DNA from: Phorcus lineatus
Lineage: Eukaryota; Mollusca; Gastropoda; Trochida; Trochidae
Reading direction: 5' to 3'
Assembly: GCA_921293015.1 (NCBI GenBank)
Contig: OV121091.1
Span: 9,019,755-9,083,754, forward strand
DNA: 64,000 nt
Shown: one piece after another, positions 33,509-46,200 of the stretch
Layout: every line of letters begins with the position of its first letter
Numbering within the stretch: the first letter of the stretch is position 1
The notes under the pieces: generated by a model
Told to the model about the DNA's origin: nothing
The model's database searches: none
Seen by the model: only the letters and a program-made list of their open reading frames with translations
Made by a program: the position numbers and the translations under genes

Positions 33509-35484
33509 AAATTCCATTGTGAATGAGTTAGCCTAAAGTACTATGAAAGCTTTAACGTCAAACCAAACGTTGTTGTTTATATATTGCAAAAGAATGAATA
33601 GTTTTGAAAAATTCAAACTTTTAAAGGGCAGTATAGTTTTTACCCAATCATTTATTTTTGAATAGCTGCATATAGTAAACTAATTTGCATAATAACATTA
33701 ACTTATTTAATATGAAAACTGCCTAGCATCCTTTCTGCTTATGTGAAGACACATTGTAAATTGCGAGTAATTTTATATTTTCATACTAACTGTATTTTGC
33801 TTGTATGTGTCCAATTGCAAAGGTTTAAACATATTTTAAAGATAATATATCCACATAGGGGGTACGATTAGCGGCAATACTTCATAACACAGTTAAGAAT
33901 AAATATCAACAACTATTTAGGTTCACATCCACCTGAAAATAGCAGAAAAAACGTGTTTTATGAACACTTCCGGAAAACAGACGCCAAAGGTTTTATTAGC
34001 CAATCAGGTGCTAGGGGGTTGCGACGACATAGACAGGACTCGTTAACGACTGGCTTATCTGTGTCATTGTTTACATTATAGATTCCAGCGGTCGTGAAGG
34101 TATATATTTTCACTGATTGTACTTATAAAAAAAGCCCCTACGTCACCAAAGTTATTAATATCAATACATCGACATATTCTGTTTGACATTAATTAACTGT
34201 TGTTGTTATTTGTTTGGGTTGTTAATCTCCGATAATGCCGATCGAGTGAACCCAAACTGATATCTGCCGCCATTGTGACTGTTTTTTGTTTGAGCACCTA
34301 GACAAATCGACTATCCCCCTGTGTAGTTGATTGACCATTGTATATGTAGAATATTTTTTACTACTTTATGCCATTCTAAAGTGTCAACTCAATATCGTAA
34401 CTCCGTGTTTCTGCTTTGCATGATTGTAACAATGACATTTCGCTTTTGATGGACTGCCTATCGGATCTCGTCATTGGGATACGAGGTTCCGAGCAGCTGT
34501 TTTTGGCCTTATTACCCATTTATTAGTGCTAATGAAGATCAAATCGTTTATGTGTTTAGTAAATGTACCCCATGATTCGCGATTTGCCACCTTCATAAAA
34601 ACTTAGAGTTACGTACTAACGTATTTTGCATAGTAAGGATACAGGATATTGTTGTTGTGTGTGCGTTAATGGTCAGTGTTTAAGATAAAGAGTGTGGTAC
34701 TAATCTAGAGTGACGTAGGCCAATATTGTCAATAATAACACAACATTTATTGTAAGTTAAAGCCTGCTTGGAAATGTATTGTAAATATGATTTTTTTTTT
34801 CAGTTTTAACTATTTCAACCAAATAAAGATATTAACGCTGAAAAGCATATTATTTCCATTTCCTTCAGTACTTTAGTACCGGTATTTTACCAGAGAGAGG
34901 TTTTCAGTTACCTAACACTACTTTTTCACACCAGACAATATAGTCATAAAGTTATTACCTAACATTCTACATGAAATGCCACATACCTGTACATTATGGC
35001 AATTAAGCAATAAACTTAATGACCTCAGCACCTGGCACATTTCCAATAGGTAATACACAAGGCACTAAACTAAACTAAACTTATCTAAACTTTATCCTCA
35101 TACATGATCAACAGCCTTTATTGAAACTTGATGAAGGTAATTAGGTTTGTCAATACGCGTGACACATGACAATATATCAACACATCTGTATTACTAAATA
35201 TTTTATTTCATACTGCAATGTTTATCAATATCAAATAGGTTATACATTATCCACTGTAAGGCTACATATAATGGAAAATGTTTCTCCGGGGCAGCTTTAT
35301 GACTTAAATTTACTTTTTGTTGCTTCTAAAATGACACTGTAGCAAGAAATTTTAATTTTTCATAAATGTTATAACCAAAACTGTAGTGTAAACATACAAA
35401 CATAAGTGACGTGCCCACATTTTTGTATGTAGCCTTATAGTAATCAGCACCGTTACTTATTCCTTATTCGATATTCGACTTTTC
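33509..35484. other. No gene seen; possible promoter-like patch
   Basis: Around 33990-34060 a GC-richer stretch with agccaatcag and catagacaggactcgtt resembles the stretch upstream of the THAP frame on the other strand (about 41970-41986, same 17-mer inverted). No coding region seen. Confidence 0.4.
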
Positions 35485-36810
35485 TATTTACTTATTCGAA
35501 AAAGACTTCTGAGAGTATGCACCATCTTGTACGTATACTCAAATAAAAGATCATTTAATTACCTATCCAATGAGGTATGCAACGTTATAATACATAGGGT
35601 CGTTCGTACCGTAAAAGCACAAAAAGCTATACTATATAAAGTATAAAGTTACTATATAACAAAAATGATACACAACATCTTCTGAGAGTACCAAGAGATA
35701 TTTGCACCACCTTGTTGGTATACTCAAATGAAAGATAATTCAATTACCTATTCAATGATCTATCGTACGTCATAATACATAGAGGCGGCCGTACCGTAAA
35801 GTCATAAAAAAGCGTTACTATGGACAGAAAATTATATACAGCAACTTCTTAGAGTATGAAGGAATATTTGCACCACCTTGTGCGTAGACTTAGATTAAAG
35901 ATAATTCAATTACCTACCCACAGATATATTACATTATAATACATAGAGGCGTTCGTACCGTTGAGTAACAAAAAGCGTTACTGTATACCAACATTTCATT
36001 TTTATTATTTTTGTTCGAACAACTCTCAGGGAGTATCAAGGAATATTTGCACCACCTTGTTTGTAGACTTAAATGAAAGATAAGCCAATTACCTACCAAA
36101 TGATATACACTTCACCATAATATATAGAGGCGTTCGTACCGTAAAGTAGCAAAAAGCGTTACTGTATGCCCACATTTGATTTTTAAAAATTCTTGTTCGA
36201 ACAACAACTTTTGAGAGTATCAAGGAATATTTGCACCACCTTGTGCGTAGACTTGAATTAAAGATAATTCAATAACCTACCCACAGATATATATTACATT
36301 ATAATACATAGAGGCGTTCGTACCGTAAAGTAAAAAAATGCGTTACTGTGCATCTCTTCTTTCATTTTTTTTAATTCTTGTTCGAACAATAACTTCTGAG
36401 AGTATCAAGGAATATTTGCACTACTTCGTACGTATACTCAAATGAAAGACAACTCAATTACATATCCATTGAGGTATGTAACGTCATAATACAGGCGTTT
36501 GTACCGTAAAGAAATTAAATGCGTTAGTATGCATCCCTTCTTTCATTTTTTTATTCTTGTTCGAACAACTTCTGACAGTATGAAGGAATATTTGCACCAC
36601 TTCGTACGTATACTCAAATGAAAGATAACTCAATAACATATCCAATGTGGTATGTTACGTCATAATACATAGAGGCGTTCGTACGGTAAAAATGCGTTAC
36701 TATATGCCCATATTTCATTTTTGTTATTCTTGTTCAAACAACTTCTGAGAGTATCAAGGAATATTTGCACCACCTTTTACGTATATCAAAAAAAAGATAA
36801 TTCAATTACT
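35485..36810 (+). repeat. Left arm: eight ~175-bp tandem units
   Basis: Unit starts (gagagtat) lie near 35511, 35684, 35850, 36029, 36213, 36398, 36574 and 36747. Each unit carries atttgcaccaccttgt, ttcaattacctatcc, aatacatagaggcgttcgta, ccgtaaag and the imperfect palindrome gtaacaaaaagcgttac. Confidence 0.9.
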
Positions 36811-36929
36811 ACGGCATACCGGGACAATATCCATATCTGTCGAAAGAAATGATTAAAGATACAAGCACAGTGACATAAACAGTAGAATATTGCATGATAA
36901 AGTACCGTGGAAATTTTGAATCATTGTTC

Positions 36930-37470
36930 TATGCTCTAGGTTCCATGTGTCGATCTTCGGTGCTTTTGATTGTGCGATATATGCATATTGTGTGCTTATA
37001 ACTTGAATTTTAATGTGAGACTCTTGGGCGCTTCTGATTGCCCATGTATGCATAATTAATGCTCGCATCTGGTGGTCCACTGTGTCCATCCTGGGTGCTT
37101 TTTATGGTACCATATGTGCATACTGGGTGATTGTAACTTTGGTCTCATGTGTGCATCATGGATGCTACAGGTGGCCAATGCTTGCATCTAGGTGCCTGTA
37201 ACTGGTTGTGCCATGTGTGTGGGGTTTTTTTGAGTGCTTCTGCTGATCTCATATGTCCATCTTGGGAGCTTTTGATGATTCAATGTGTGCATATTGGGTG
37301 CTTGTATCTGGTGGCCCACCGTATGCATCTTGGGTGATTCCGGTGGCCCATGGGTGCATTTTGGTTGCTTGTATCTGGTGGTCCTTTGTGTACATCTTTG
37401 GTGCTTTGGTGATCCTATGTGTGCATCTTGGATTTGTGCTTCTGGTGGCCCATGTTTCCATCTTGGTCAG
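36930..37470 (+). repeat. 31-38-bp minisatellite
   Basis: Imperfect units of the type tgtgcatcttgggtgcttct and atctggtggccca run from about 36930 to 37470 in at least a dozen copies. The overlapping open frames on both strands here are repeat artefacts rich in Trp/His/Gly. Confidence 0.85.
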
Positions 37471-37647
37471 GCGGTCAGTGAATTTTTTTCATTTTACTGA
37501 CTCTGTATACTAAATTCCAAACAGTGCGTTTTTCAGCAATTGTACAATGAAATCAACTATTGCCAAAGCTGTTATATCGGTCGATAAAACAGAACAAAAT
37601 AAAATTAAAGGTAACATTGCGGCCTTAAGAAAATGTAAACCAGTGTT

Positions 37648-38490
37648 AAATCAATAGCGAGTGTATGACCCTTGTGCATTGATGACTTGATTGACCCTCC
37701 TCGACATGGTAAGTGTCAGTCGCTGTATGGCTTGTTGAAGAATCTGCTGCCACTCCAGATGCAGTGGTGCATCCAACTCTGCCACAGTTTAAACAGGAGG
37801 ATGTCTTCTACGTATACGGCGACCAAGAATATCCCATAGATGTTCTATCGGGTTCAAGTCGGGACTGCAAGCAGACCACGGTAGCATTGATATGGCTTCC
37901 CGAAATGTGGAATTACCACAGGGAGAAGGATGTTATCTCGATATTTCTGAGCATTGAGTGTACCTGGAACTGTCACAAGGTCGGGTTTACAACCAAAGGA
38001 GACACAACCTCATATCATCATAGAACCACCACCACGCTGATAGATTGATGGGGTATGTCTTGGTGCGAAACGGGTGTTAGCTTGTCGCCAAACACGAATT
38101 TGGCCATCCACAATATACAATAACATCCTACACTCATCAGACCAATGGATCCGGCCTCATGATGCCAAATTCCAACCCATCCTCGCTCTACACGACCTTA
38201 GACGTTCATTTACGTGCCGTTGTGTTAGTTTCTCACGTTTGAGAGCTCTACGTGCCCAACAACCAGCCGCTCGAAGGCGATTCCTAACAGTGGAAACCCT
38301 CCTGTGGGTAATCCAGTTATCTCTCAGTACTGGGGCACTACTCAAGAGGAGGTGTCTTTTTGTACCAAACGTGTGATAACACTGTGGTGATACCCTAACT
38401 GTCTAGCAATAGCTCTGCAAGACATTCCGCTATACTAATTATTCGCCATGTCTCCCCTATTGATAATCTGCGCCTTGCTAAAATTGAATC
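37648..38490 (-). pseudogene. Tc1-like transposase relic lacking the second catalytic block
   Basis: Read from about 38480 down: HTH piece CRAIARQLGYHHSVITRLVQK, VSTVRNRLRAAGCWARR, HWSDECRMLLYIVDG (first Asp), GGGSMMI, NILLPVVIPHF, then directly MLPWSACSPDLNPIEHLWD (Glu), and a tail ending QGSYTRY at 37648. The QQDNARPH-type segment between IPHF and the LPW block is deleted. Multiple frameshifts. Flanking inverted repeats were not convincingly found. Confidence 0.8.
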
Positions 38491-39052
38491 TCAAACTCAT
38501 ATGCAATAATTTGTTTGAGATTACAGACGATAATGCTGCCACCTAAAATGTTGATTTCTCCAACTACACGTTTCACTATGAGTTTCACAAACATATGTGA
38601 TTGTCTGCATATGTGGAGTTGTTTATGCCATAAAACATCTTCGAAATACTTTTCGTCAACTTGTTGAAAATATATACTCAATTGAAATAAGTGGTGCTTA
38701 ACTTATTGTTCTGAGTATATGTCACTATATTTAAAGAAATGCACATCCCCTGGGATATGATGTTCCCAGTAATTTTCTGACGTAACATATTGCCATTGTG
38801 ACTCATGCATGGGCTAATTGCCAAGCACCTTTGTCCTGATTGTAGAATTTAATCAAGGGACTGTGCACATTCTGTCAAGAGGCTGTAGTTATTGGCTGCA
38901 ATGGGATACATGGCTCTGCTTCTTGTCGACACTACACGCCTCTATGTATTATGACGTAATATACCTCATTGAAGAGATGAATGAACTATCTTTCATGTAA
39001 GTATACGTACAAGGTGTGAAATTTCCTTGATTCTCTCAGAAGATGTTATTCA

Positions 39053-40140
39053 TAAGTTTGGTAATATAGTAACGCTTTTTGTTACTTTACGGTACGAACG
39101 CCTATGTACAATAACGTAGTCAACCTCAATGGTTAGGTAATTAAATTATATTTCATTTGAGTACACGTACAAAGTGATGCAAATATCCCTTGATACTCTC
39201 ATAAGTTATTGTTTATCATGTTGTTATATAGTGAAACTTTTAGTGCCATTACGGTACGAACGATTCTATGTATCATGACGTGTTATCCCTCACTGGATAG
39301 GTAATTTAATCATCTTTTATTTGAGTATACGAACATGGTGATGTAAATATTCCTTGATACTCTCAGAAGTTGTTGTTCGAACAAGAATAACAAAAATGAA
39401 AGAAGCGATACATAGTAACGCAATTTTTGAATTTACGGTATAAACGCCTCTCTGTATTATGACGTAACGTACCGCATTGGATAGGTAATTAAATTATCTT
39501 TCATTTGAGTACACGTACAAGGTGGTGCAAATATTCCTTCATACTCTCAGAAGTTGTTGTTTATCATTTTGTTATATAGTAACGCTTTTTGTTACTCAAC
39601 GGTACGAACGCCTCTATGTATTATAATGTAATATATATCTGTGGGTAGGTAATTGAATTATCTTTAGTTTAAGTCTACGCACAAGGTGGTGCAAATATTC
39701 CTTAATACTCTAAGAAGTTGTTGTATATCATTTTCTGTCCATAGTAACGCTTTTTTATGACTTTACGGTACGACCGCCTCTATGTATTATGACGTACAAT
39801 ACATCATTGAATAGGTAATTGAATTTATTTCATTTGAGTATACCAACAAGGTGGTGCAAATATCTCTTGGTACTCTCAGAAGTTGTTATTTATAAGTTTG
39901 GTTATATAGTAACGCTTTTTGTTACTTTACGGTACGAACGCCTATGTACAATAACGTAGTCAACCTCAATGGTTAGGTAATTAAATTATATTTCATTTGA
40001 GTACACGTACAAAGTGATGCAAATATCCCTTGATACTCTCATAAGTTATTGTTTATCATGTTGTTATATCGTGAAGCTTTTAGTGCCATTACGGTACGAA
40101 CGACTATATGTATCATGACGTGTTATCCCTCACTGGATAG
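39053..40140. repeat. 840-bp higher-order duplication within the right arm
   Basis: 39061-39300 and 39901-40140 are almost identical at an exact 840-bp offset (differences at only a few positions, e.g. 39063 versus 39903), much closer than neighbouring units are to each other. This indicates a recent multi-unit duplication. Confidence 0.9.
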
Positions 40141-40150
40141 GTAATTTAAT

Positions 40151-40556
40151 TTTATTATGTTTTGAATGGTGAAATATGCCATTTATCGGTAAAAATAAAA
40201 CCCGTATTTTCACTGAGTGAAATAAAAATGGTATTCTACTCAGTGAAATGACGCAACAATCATATGACGTCGTCTGTGACGTCATGAAACAATTGAAATA
40301 CGTCATGCAACGGCCGCGCTAGCGAAGTGTTTTAGCTTCTCCATTCATATAGTTAGGGTCATTTATGGGGTTTTGGGAAACCTAATAAATAGAACATTTG
40401 ACATTTCTCGTCGAATACCATGAATATCTCATCTCGTGAAGTAGAAAATCATATATTTACACTCGTGGCTACGCCACTCGTGAAAATATAAATTTCTACT
40501 TCACTTGATGAGATACCCATGGTATTCGACTAGAAATGTCAAATATCCTCTATGTA
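40151..40556. mobile_element. Foldback hairpin insertion
   Basis: Comparing the two 840-bp copies, extra sequence begins after ggtaatttaat at 40150 and the array resumes at cttttatttgagtatacg (about 40557). The last ~150 bp (40397-40545) form a long inverted repeat: gacatttctcgtcgaatacc ... and its near-complement ...ggtattcgactagaaatgtc around a ctcgtggctacgccactcg loop. The first half has two copies of an actsagtgaaat motif. No protein. Looks like a non-autonomous foldback/MITE. Confidence 0.8.
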
Positions 40557-41009
40557 TCTTTTATTTGAGTATACGAACATGGTGATGTAAATATTCCTTG
40601 ATACTCTCAGAAGTTGTTGTATATCATTTTCTGTCCATAGTAACGCTTTTTATGACTTTACGGTACGACCGCCTCTATGTATTATGACGTACGATAGATC
40701 ATTGAATAGGTAATTGAATTATCTTTCATTTGGGTGTACCAACATGGTGGTGCAAATATCTCTTGGTACTCTCAGAAGTTGTTGTTTATCATTTTTGTTA
40801 TATAGTAACTTAATACTTTATATAGTAACGCTTTTTGTGCCTTTACGGTACGAACGACCCTATGTATTATAACGTTGCATATATCGTTGGATAGGTATTT
40901 GAATGATCTTTTATTTGAGGACACGTACAAGATGGTGCAAACATTCCTTGATACTCTCAGAAGTCTTTTTCGAATAAGTAAATACATATATACATATATA
41001 TATATATAT

Positions 41010-41160
41010 AATACTTCAGACGACACTTGCTGTAGATATCATTTTATTTCACTTGATAACAAGTCTTTTCAACAGTTGAAAAGACTTGTTATCAAGTCGA
41101 AATGCGACGCATCCAGTCATCATTAAAATGATATCTACAGCAAGTGTCGTCTGAAGTATT
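41010..41160. repeat. Nested perfect palindrome flanked by (TA)n
   Basis: cttcagacgacacttgctgt ... aaaatgatatctacagcaag ... form a ~31-bp outer inverted repeat (41014-41044 with 41125-41155). A second, inner hairpin (acttgataacaagtcttttcaac / its complement, 41054-41099) lies within it. (TA)n tracts lie at about 40985-41012, 41160-41178 and 41279-41310, and another outer-arm copy at about 41222-41246. Confidence 0.88.
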
Positions 41161-41276
41161 TTATATATATATATATATGTGTGTGTATGTATGTATTTAT
41201 GTATGTAAATGATACAAGTGATGCAAGTGTCGTCTGAAGTATTTTATTTTCAAATATCTTTTTACTTCACGTGAGA

Positions 41277-41312
<36 letters not shown>

Positions 41313-41464
41313 ATTTCATTATAGTCTCCAACATGTTGAAATAAATATTTAGTTCAACCCGATGAATCTAATGAGACATAAATTCATACTGCAGATAAAG
41401 ACTCAACATTCGTCTGCAAAATCATCAATTATAGTCAACTCCCAAAAAGTTTCATGATTATTTA

Positions 41465-41892
41465 TCCCACCTCCCCCTGAATATAGTTTTGAATTAGCCT
41501 ATCTTTCAAATTCATTACCCTCTTTCGTTCCCTCTTCTCAAAGTATTCCGTCCGTCTCTTCCGATATGGTTGACTGTCATATCTCGCTGGACAGACGGGT
41601 AGCGGGCCTGTTACTATCTTCATCTGTTTATTAACTGTTGGTACGGCATTTTTTGACGGGTCTTTTCCTTTATGGGGCAAGTCCAAAGTCCGGTTTGAAA
41701 TCGTAGGAAAGATCATAACAGTCCTCTGTGAAATGATCGGAGCAGATGACAGACCTGTCATTGGGACTCCACTTCGCTCTTTTCTGATTAACAAACTTTG
41801 TCGAATTGGACAGGGTCCTTCGGAAACCGATGCAGTTGAATGTCTCCTGATTTCTTATTAGTACAGTTGGCAGCAACGCAGGAAGAAGGCAT
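41465..41892 (-). pseudogene. THAP-domain DNA-binding protein fragment
   Basis: From ATG 41892: MPSSCVAANCTNKKSG, QLHRFPKDPVQFDK, then a frameshift near 41795 into KRAKWSPNDRSVICSDHFTEDC (to about 41690). This is the C2-C-H zinc module with the conserved Trp and the CSDHF signature. A basic tail (YFEKRERKRV, about 41530-41490) follows after a second frame change. THAP modules bind transposon ends in several DNA transposon families. The DDE part that should follow is not found downstream; an AT-rich palindromic region follows instead. Confidence 0.75.
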
Positions 41893-42813
41893 GTCTCATT
41901 CGCAATGAAAACGTAGACGAATGCGACCCATATCTGCATTGATATATACTTTGTTTACAAACAAACGCGGAACGAGTCCTGTCTATGACGTAACATCCGC
42001 CGAAGGAGAGCTCAGGCCACTCTATGGACTTTTTTAATTGGGCTTTCGAGGTGGCCAATTTCTACGCACTTTGAACCGTTATATCTTTTTAATTAAAGGA
42101 CGCATCGAAACTCTGTTTGGTGTTTTATTTACTTGAATGTATTGTCTTTATGAAAATCGGGTTTGAAGTCGGATACAAAACTGGAATATATTATCTTTAA
42201 ACCATATCATAAATATTTGAAGATTGTGATAAATACCTCAGACCCATTTTGGGTTAAGTATTTCATATCCTTTTCTTTACAGAATTCAAACTTAACCACA
42301 AAAAGGTTCACAATTAATTTATTACATATATTTACAGAAATGATTTCAATTGCCAAAGATGCATGCAATACCAGTTTTTCTTACCACATAATTGGATTTG
42401 TGATTTTTAAAAATTGTTTAAGAAATCCTGGGATAACTTTTGATGTTTGACCTCTTTGCACTAATTTGTAACAAATATAAAGCTCTTTATCTTTTGAGAA
42501 ATAATCAACAATAAATTTCTGTGAATATATATTTATTTCACAGTAATTCAAATGACAAGATTGTTTGTTGTTTTATCAATTTATAACCTTGAAATAGAAG
42601 TACATGCCACTCAGTGTGATCAGAAATAAAAGTTCATTGAAACTCTTTCTTTAGGGATTCAGAAGTTAGAACACCTTCAGCTTATCATTTCACCAGCAAG
42701 GGATTCGACTCTTAACTGTACAATAATTGGTGCTTATGCACATTGTTGGTCCCAGATAAAAACAATGCTACAACACTGAAGTCTATCTAGAGGTGAGATT
42801 TAACAGGATTTCA
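41893..42813. other. No gene seen; possible THAP-gene leader
   Basis: 41930-42060 is GC-richer (gaacgagtcctgtctatgac) and lies just upstream of the THAP start. The rest is AT-rich with no supported frame. Confidence 0.4.
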
Positions 42814-43260
42814 CAACACTGGTGCAATGTAAGGTCTCAGATGTTGTTTATAGAAAAGTTCCAGTTTTGGAAGCATAGAAATCTGAAAATATTCATTGTC
42901 AAGATTTATTACTTCAACAAACATATCACAGAATGTGTAAACAACAAAATAACAACATTTCCTTGAATCTGATGATAATAATTGCTTCTCTGATTCAAAC
43001 AAATCTTTCCTGTGGAATCATACAACAGATATGGACATTTCTTTCCTGGTTTTAACATATCATTACGGCAAGCATAAGGACATTTCACTTCAAACAACAT
43101 ATTTTCATCTATGACAGCATCTGGAGTAGCACCCAGAAAAGGAATATCTTTATCAACAAATAATCCTGCTTTTTTACTTGTAATCTTATAACATTTTTCA
43201 AAATGACCAATAGCCTTTTTTCATACTGTCTACCATGTATTATACGCCTTGTACATACTT
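42814..43260 (-). pseudogene. YqaJ-like nuclease domain
   Basis: Reading down from about 43255: HGRQYEKKAIGHFEKCY (with a frame change in an A-run), FLGATPDAVIDENMLFEVKCPY (the Asp...Glu-x-Lys core of the PD-(D/E)XK YqaJ fold), then after a frameshift NYYHQIQG, CCYFVVYTFCDMFVEVI and LPKLELFYKQHL to 42814. About 145 residues, usual for the domain, with two frameshifts. The exonuclease would act on DNA ends. ISL2EU-type transposons are recalled to carry a YqaJ nuclease beside a THAP/DDE transposase, which fits the neighbour at 41.5-41.9 kb. Confidence 0.8.
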
Positions 43261-46200
43261 GGCTATATATAAAAAAAATGGCAAAGTTTCTGTTTGTTCC
43301 TTCTACTTGTCATTTTGGTCAATTCTCAAAATATTGAAACAGTTAGCCGCTACTTTCTCTCTCCATGCCATAGTTGACCTTTGACTTAGTCTACTGTGCC
43401 CTGTTCTCTCTGGACAGACTCATCTGTCACATGAAGAAAAATACACTCACTTTATTGAAGTTGTAAATATATCTACAAAACAAACATTTTTAGAAAGGGG
43501 ACAAGAGCATGAGGGCAAAACATTCCCTTAACACAGGCCTTTATGAATAAAATATTACTAACTCATCAATCAGAATATATTTATATCTACAGGTATATAC
43601 TCGATTGATTAAACGTCATATAGGCCCGTGCGAAATATATCTAATTACCAAATATTAAAAAGGTGAATATGAATGAAAGAATCAATTTTTAAAAATGATA
43701 GATTTATTTATTTATCAATTTGAATTTGTTTTTCATATGTAGCTAGCGATAATTCATCTCACCATAAAATGACTCAAATTATTCGGTAAACAAAAAATAG
43801 CATAATGCTACAACGGAAATTGCGATCACTATCAACAGAAATCATCAATAATTGTGTTGATTTCGATCACTGCTTTAGCCAAGTCCAGTCTTGAAAGTTT
43901 CTTCCCAATATTGACTGTAATAGGCATCATGTATGGTGTTGAACAAAGGACCGACCAATCAGAAAGCTTAAACGATCCCGCAAGGCTCTTTACACCTACA
44001 TACGTTGATACAGTATGCCGAGGTATCGATACAAAAAATGATAAGCTGAGTACTGATATCATGCAGTTATATTATTTCATAGGGTATTTCCGGTTGTTAT
44101 CTACTTTTGAAAATAAACTTTCACTGTTTTGTTTCATACATTCCTAGTGAAAACAAGTCGAAATAAATCTGTTTGCATGTTCATCTTACATTACGCTAAC
44201 GACTGACCTCTACTAGTACAGTAGAAGGCACATTTTGTGTTTTCGAAATGTTTGCTGGTGAAAGTATTTCGTGAACATTTACAAATGAATTGGCTATTTA
44301 CAATTGTATGAATGAACTTATATATACATATACTATATTGCAATAGCTACATCGTCAACGAAATTTACTATTTAGGACTATTGTATAGTTGTTTTACTTA
44401 TACTAAAAAATACGCCTTTCAATAAGATCACTTTTTCTGCCAGTAGTTGCTGCTTGTCTTCTTAACAAGTCTTGCTTCAATTTCTGCACTGTGAATTCCT
44501 CGTAAGATGCTGCCATATCGCATCAGTGGTAACCGAGCTAGGTTTCCGCTCTGGATTCGACTTCATTTTCACGGAAAAGTTGGCGCAGCGCGTAAAGCAA
44601 AACGTACCAGTACGAGCTTCGCGCAACAATAACTGATAGTACACCCGCGCCCCCAAGCGGATTATTGTGACGGTGAACCCCATTGACGATAATTTGTGAA
44701 TTATCTGTCAAGTAGCCGGTGAATACATTTTCTGAGTAAAATATAAGGTACCGGGATACCTCGACTCATGGAAGTGGTTTCAAACAGAAAATAGATTTAC
44801 GATTGATATTACTACTAGTTAACACCTGCACAATTTTGTAAAATTCATCCTAAACGTAGATCTATGTTTACGTGTGAAAATGACCAATGAACTATGTTGC
44901 GAGTTTTTAGAAACGGAGTCGAGTTCTTTAGTTCTAGCTTGAAGATGCGTTTGTGCTTATGGTCTTTGGACTTAGATTCTAATTGCTCTCTTCTTTAATC
45001 CGCCCTCTGATGGCTGATACCACGATAGTATATTGATTTTTCTAAATTTTTGTATCTCATTTATAAACGATTTTTTTCATTAATTTAACTTATTCTTATC
45101 TTTCGCAGTCCCGCCCTATTGCAGTAATGAACTAAAGTTGGTCAAAACTTTTTAAATCTGACATCAAACAAAAGAAAGTACTCAATGTTGTATTCAAAAG
45201 TTTCACATAATGTGTTATTACAATTATCATTTTATAGTTATTTCAAAGATAACGGTGAAATTGTGTTCCTTTTTGTCGTCCAAGAACACTCTACTAGCAT
45301 TTACATGAATGTCATCCGGACTAAACAAAATGAATCGGCATTGTGGACTATGAATGGTATGAATTGCATATAAAAGCCATCTAAAAATTCCCCATGTATT
45401 ACAACATGGCATGAATTTTATACATAATATATGTAAATAGTTATGTATTTAAACAACATCTGGCTTTTTCCCGTGTATTAATCTGCAATATCCTTATTTA
45501 GAAATAAAATCATTAAAATCAAGTTTAAACATGTCATGAAACTCTTTAAGTTTGGAAGAGATTACTGCAAACTTCACCCTCATCCTTTCTTCCAAAACTG
45601 AAACAGTTTAACCATAATTTACTGTTTACATTATCATAGTTATCACAAAAGTGGAGATATTTTTAATTGAAAACATCTACAAGTCTCAAAGGTGGAGCGA
45701 TTTCTTCAAAACTAATTCCCTGTGATCAATAGAAGGTGAGCATACTGCCTACTGAGCATGAAGCACATACACACATAAATATGTATAATGAAGCCGGGAA
45801 ATACGGCATGCAATTTGCAAAGGACATTAGGAGCATGTGAATGGTTCCCCATTACCCCCACGTATAAATGAAATCAAACCTGGTTTTCAGAAATCTTTTA
45901 GTAAGTAACATGGACTCGTCAATCATGCACCAATTCTAAAAAATATAGCTAAAAAACATGATGTGAATAAAACAATAGTCGCAGGTATAAATCCTCAAAC
46001 ACCACCTCAAATCTAATTTTGTGTTCCACCTTCCTAATTTTGGGTGGTCTGTCGAGTCACATTTAGTTCCAGACAAATGATTTCGATAGAGTAAGTTTCC
46101 GTAGTACAAAGCACTCAGTGGGATGAACACAAATAAAATCGTAAATTAAACATATCGAGAGGATCACGGCGGAGGGTCACATACTTTAACTGTTCGTCGT

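Larger units (their letters stand above)
35485..40984. mobile_element. 5.5-kb structure with long satellite-like inverted arms
   Basis: Starting from tatttacttattcgaaaaag at both outer borders (left plus strand from 35485, right minus strand from 40984), the two arms are near-identical inverted copies for at least the first 390 bp, and related throughout. Each arm is a tandem array of ~165-185-bp units. Long, internally repetitive inverted arms are typical of foldback/Galileo-like DNA transposons. No matching transposase lies inside; a Tc1 relic does. Confidence 0.65.
38937..40984 (-). repeat. Right arm: ~10 tandem units, inverted relative to left arm
   Basis: Units (seen as gatactctcagaag on the plus strand) end near 39030, 39200, 39361, 39543, 39707, 39872, 40037, 40602, 40769 and 40962. 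The outermost two to three units pair with the outermost left units base for base with few differences. A 406-bp insertion sits at about 40151-40556. Confidence 0.9.

Noticed and set aside
36853..37513. Several 60-86-codon frames (Trp/His/Cys-rich)
   Set aside because: All fall in the 31-38-bp minisatellite on both strands.
37500..38720. Inverted repeats flanking the 38-kb Tc1 relic
   Set aside because: Only tatact-type similarity found; ends not convincing.
43832..44150. Complementary frames on both strands (76 and 97 codons)
   Set aside because: No family, no supporting motif; cannot both be real and neither is supported.
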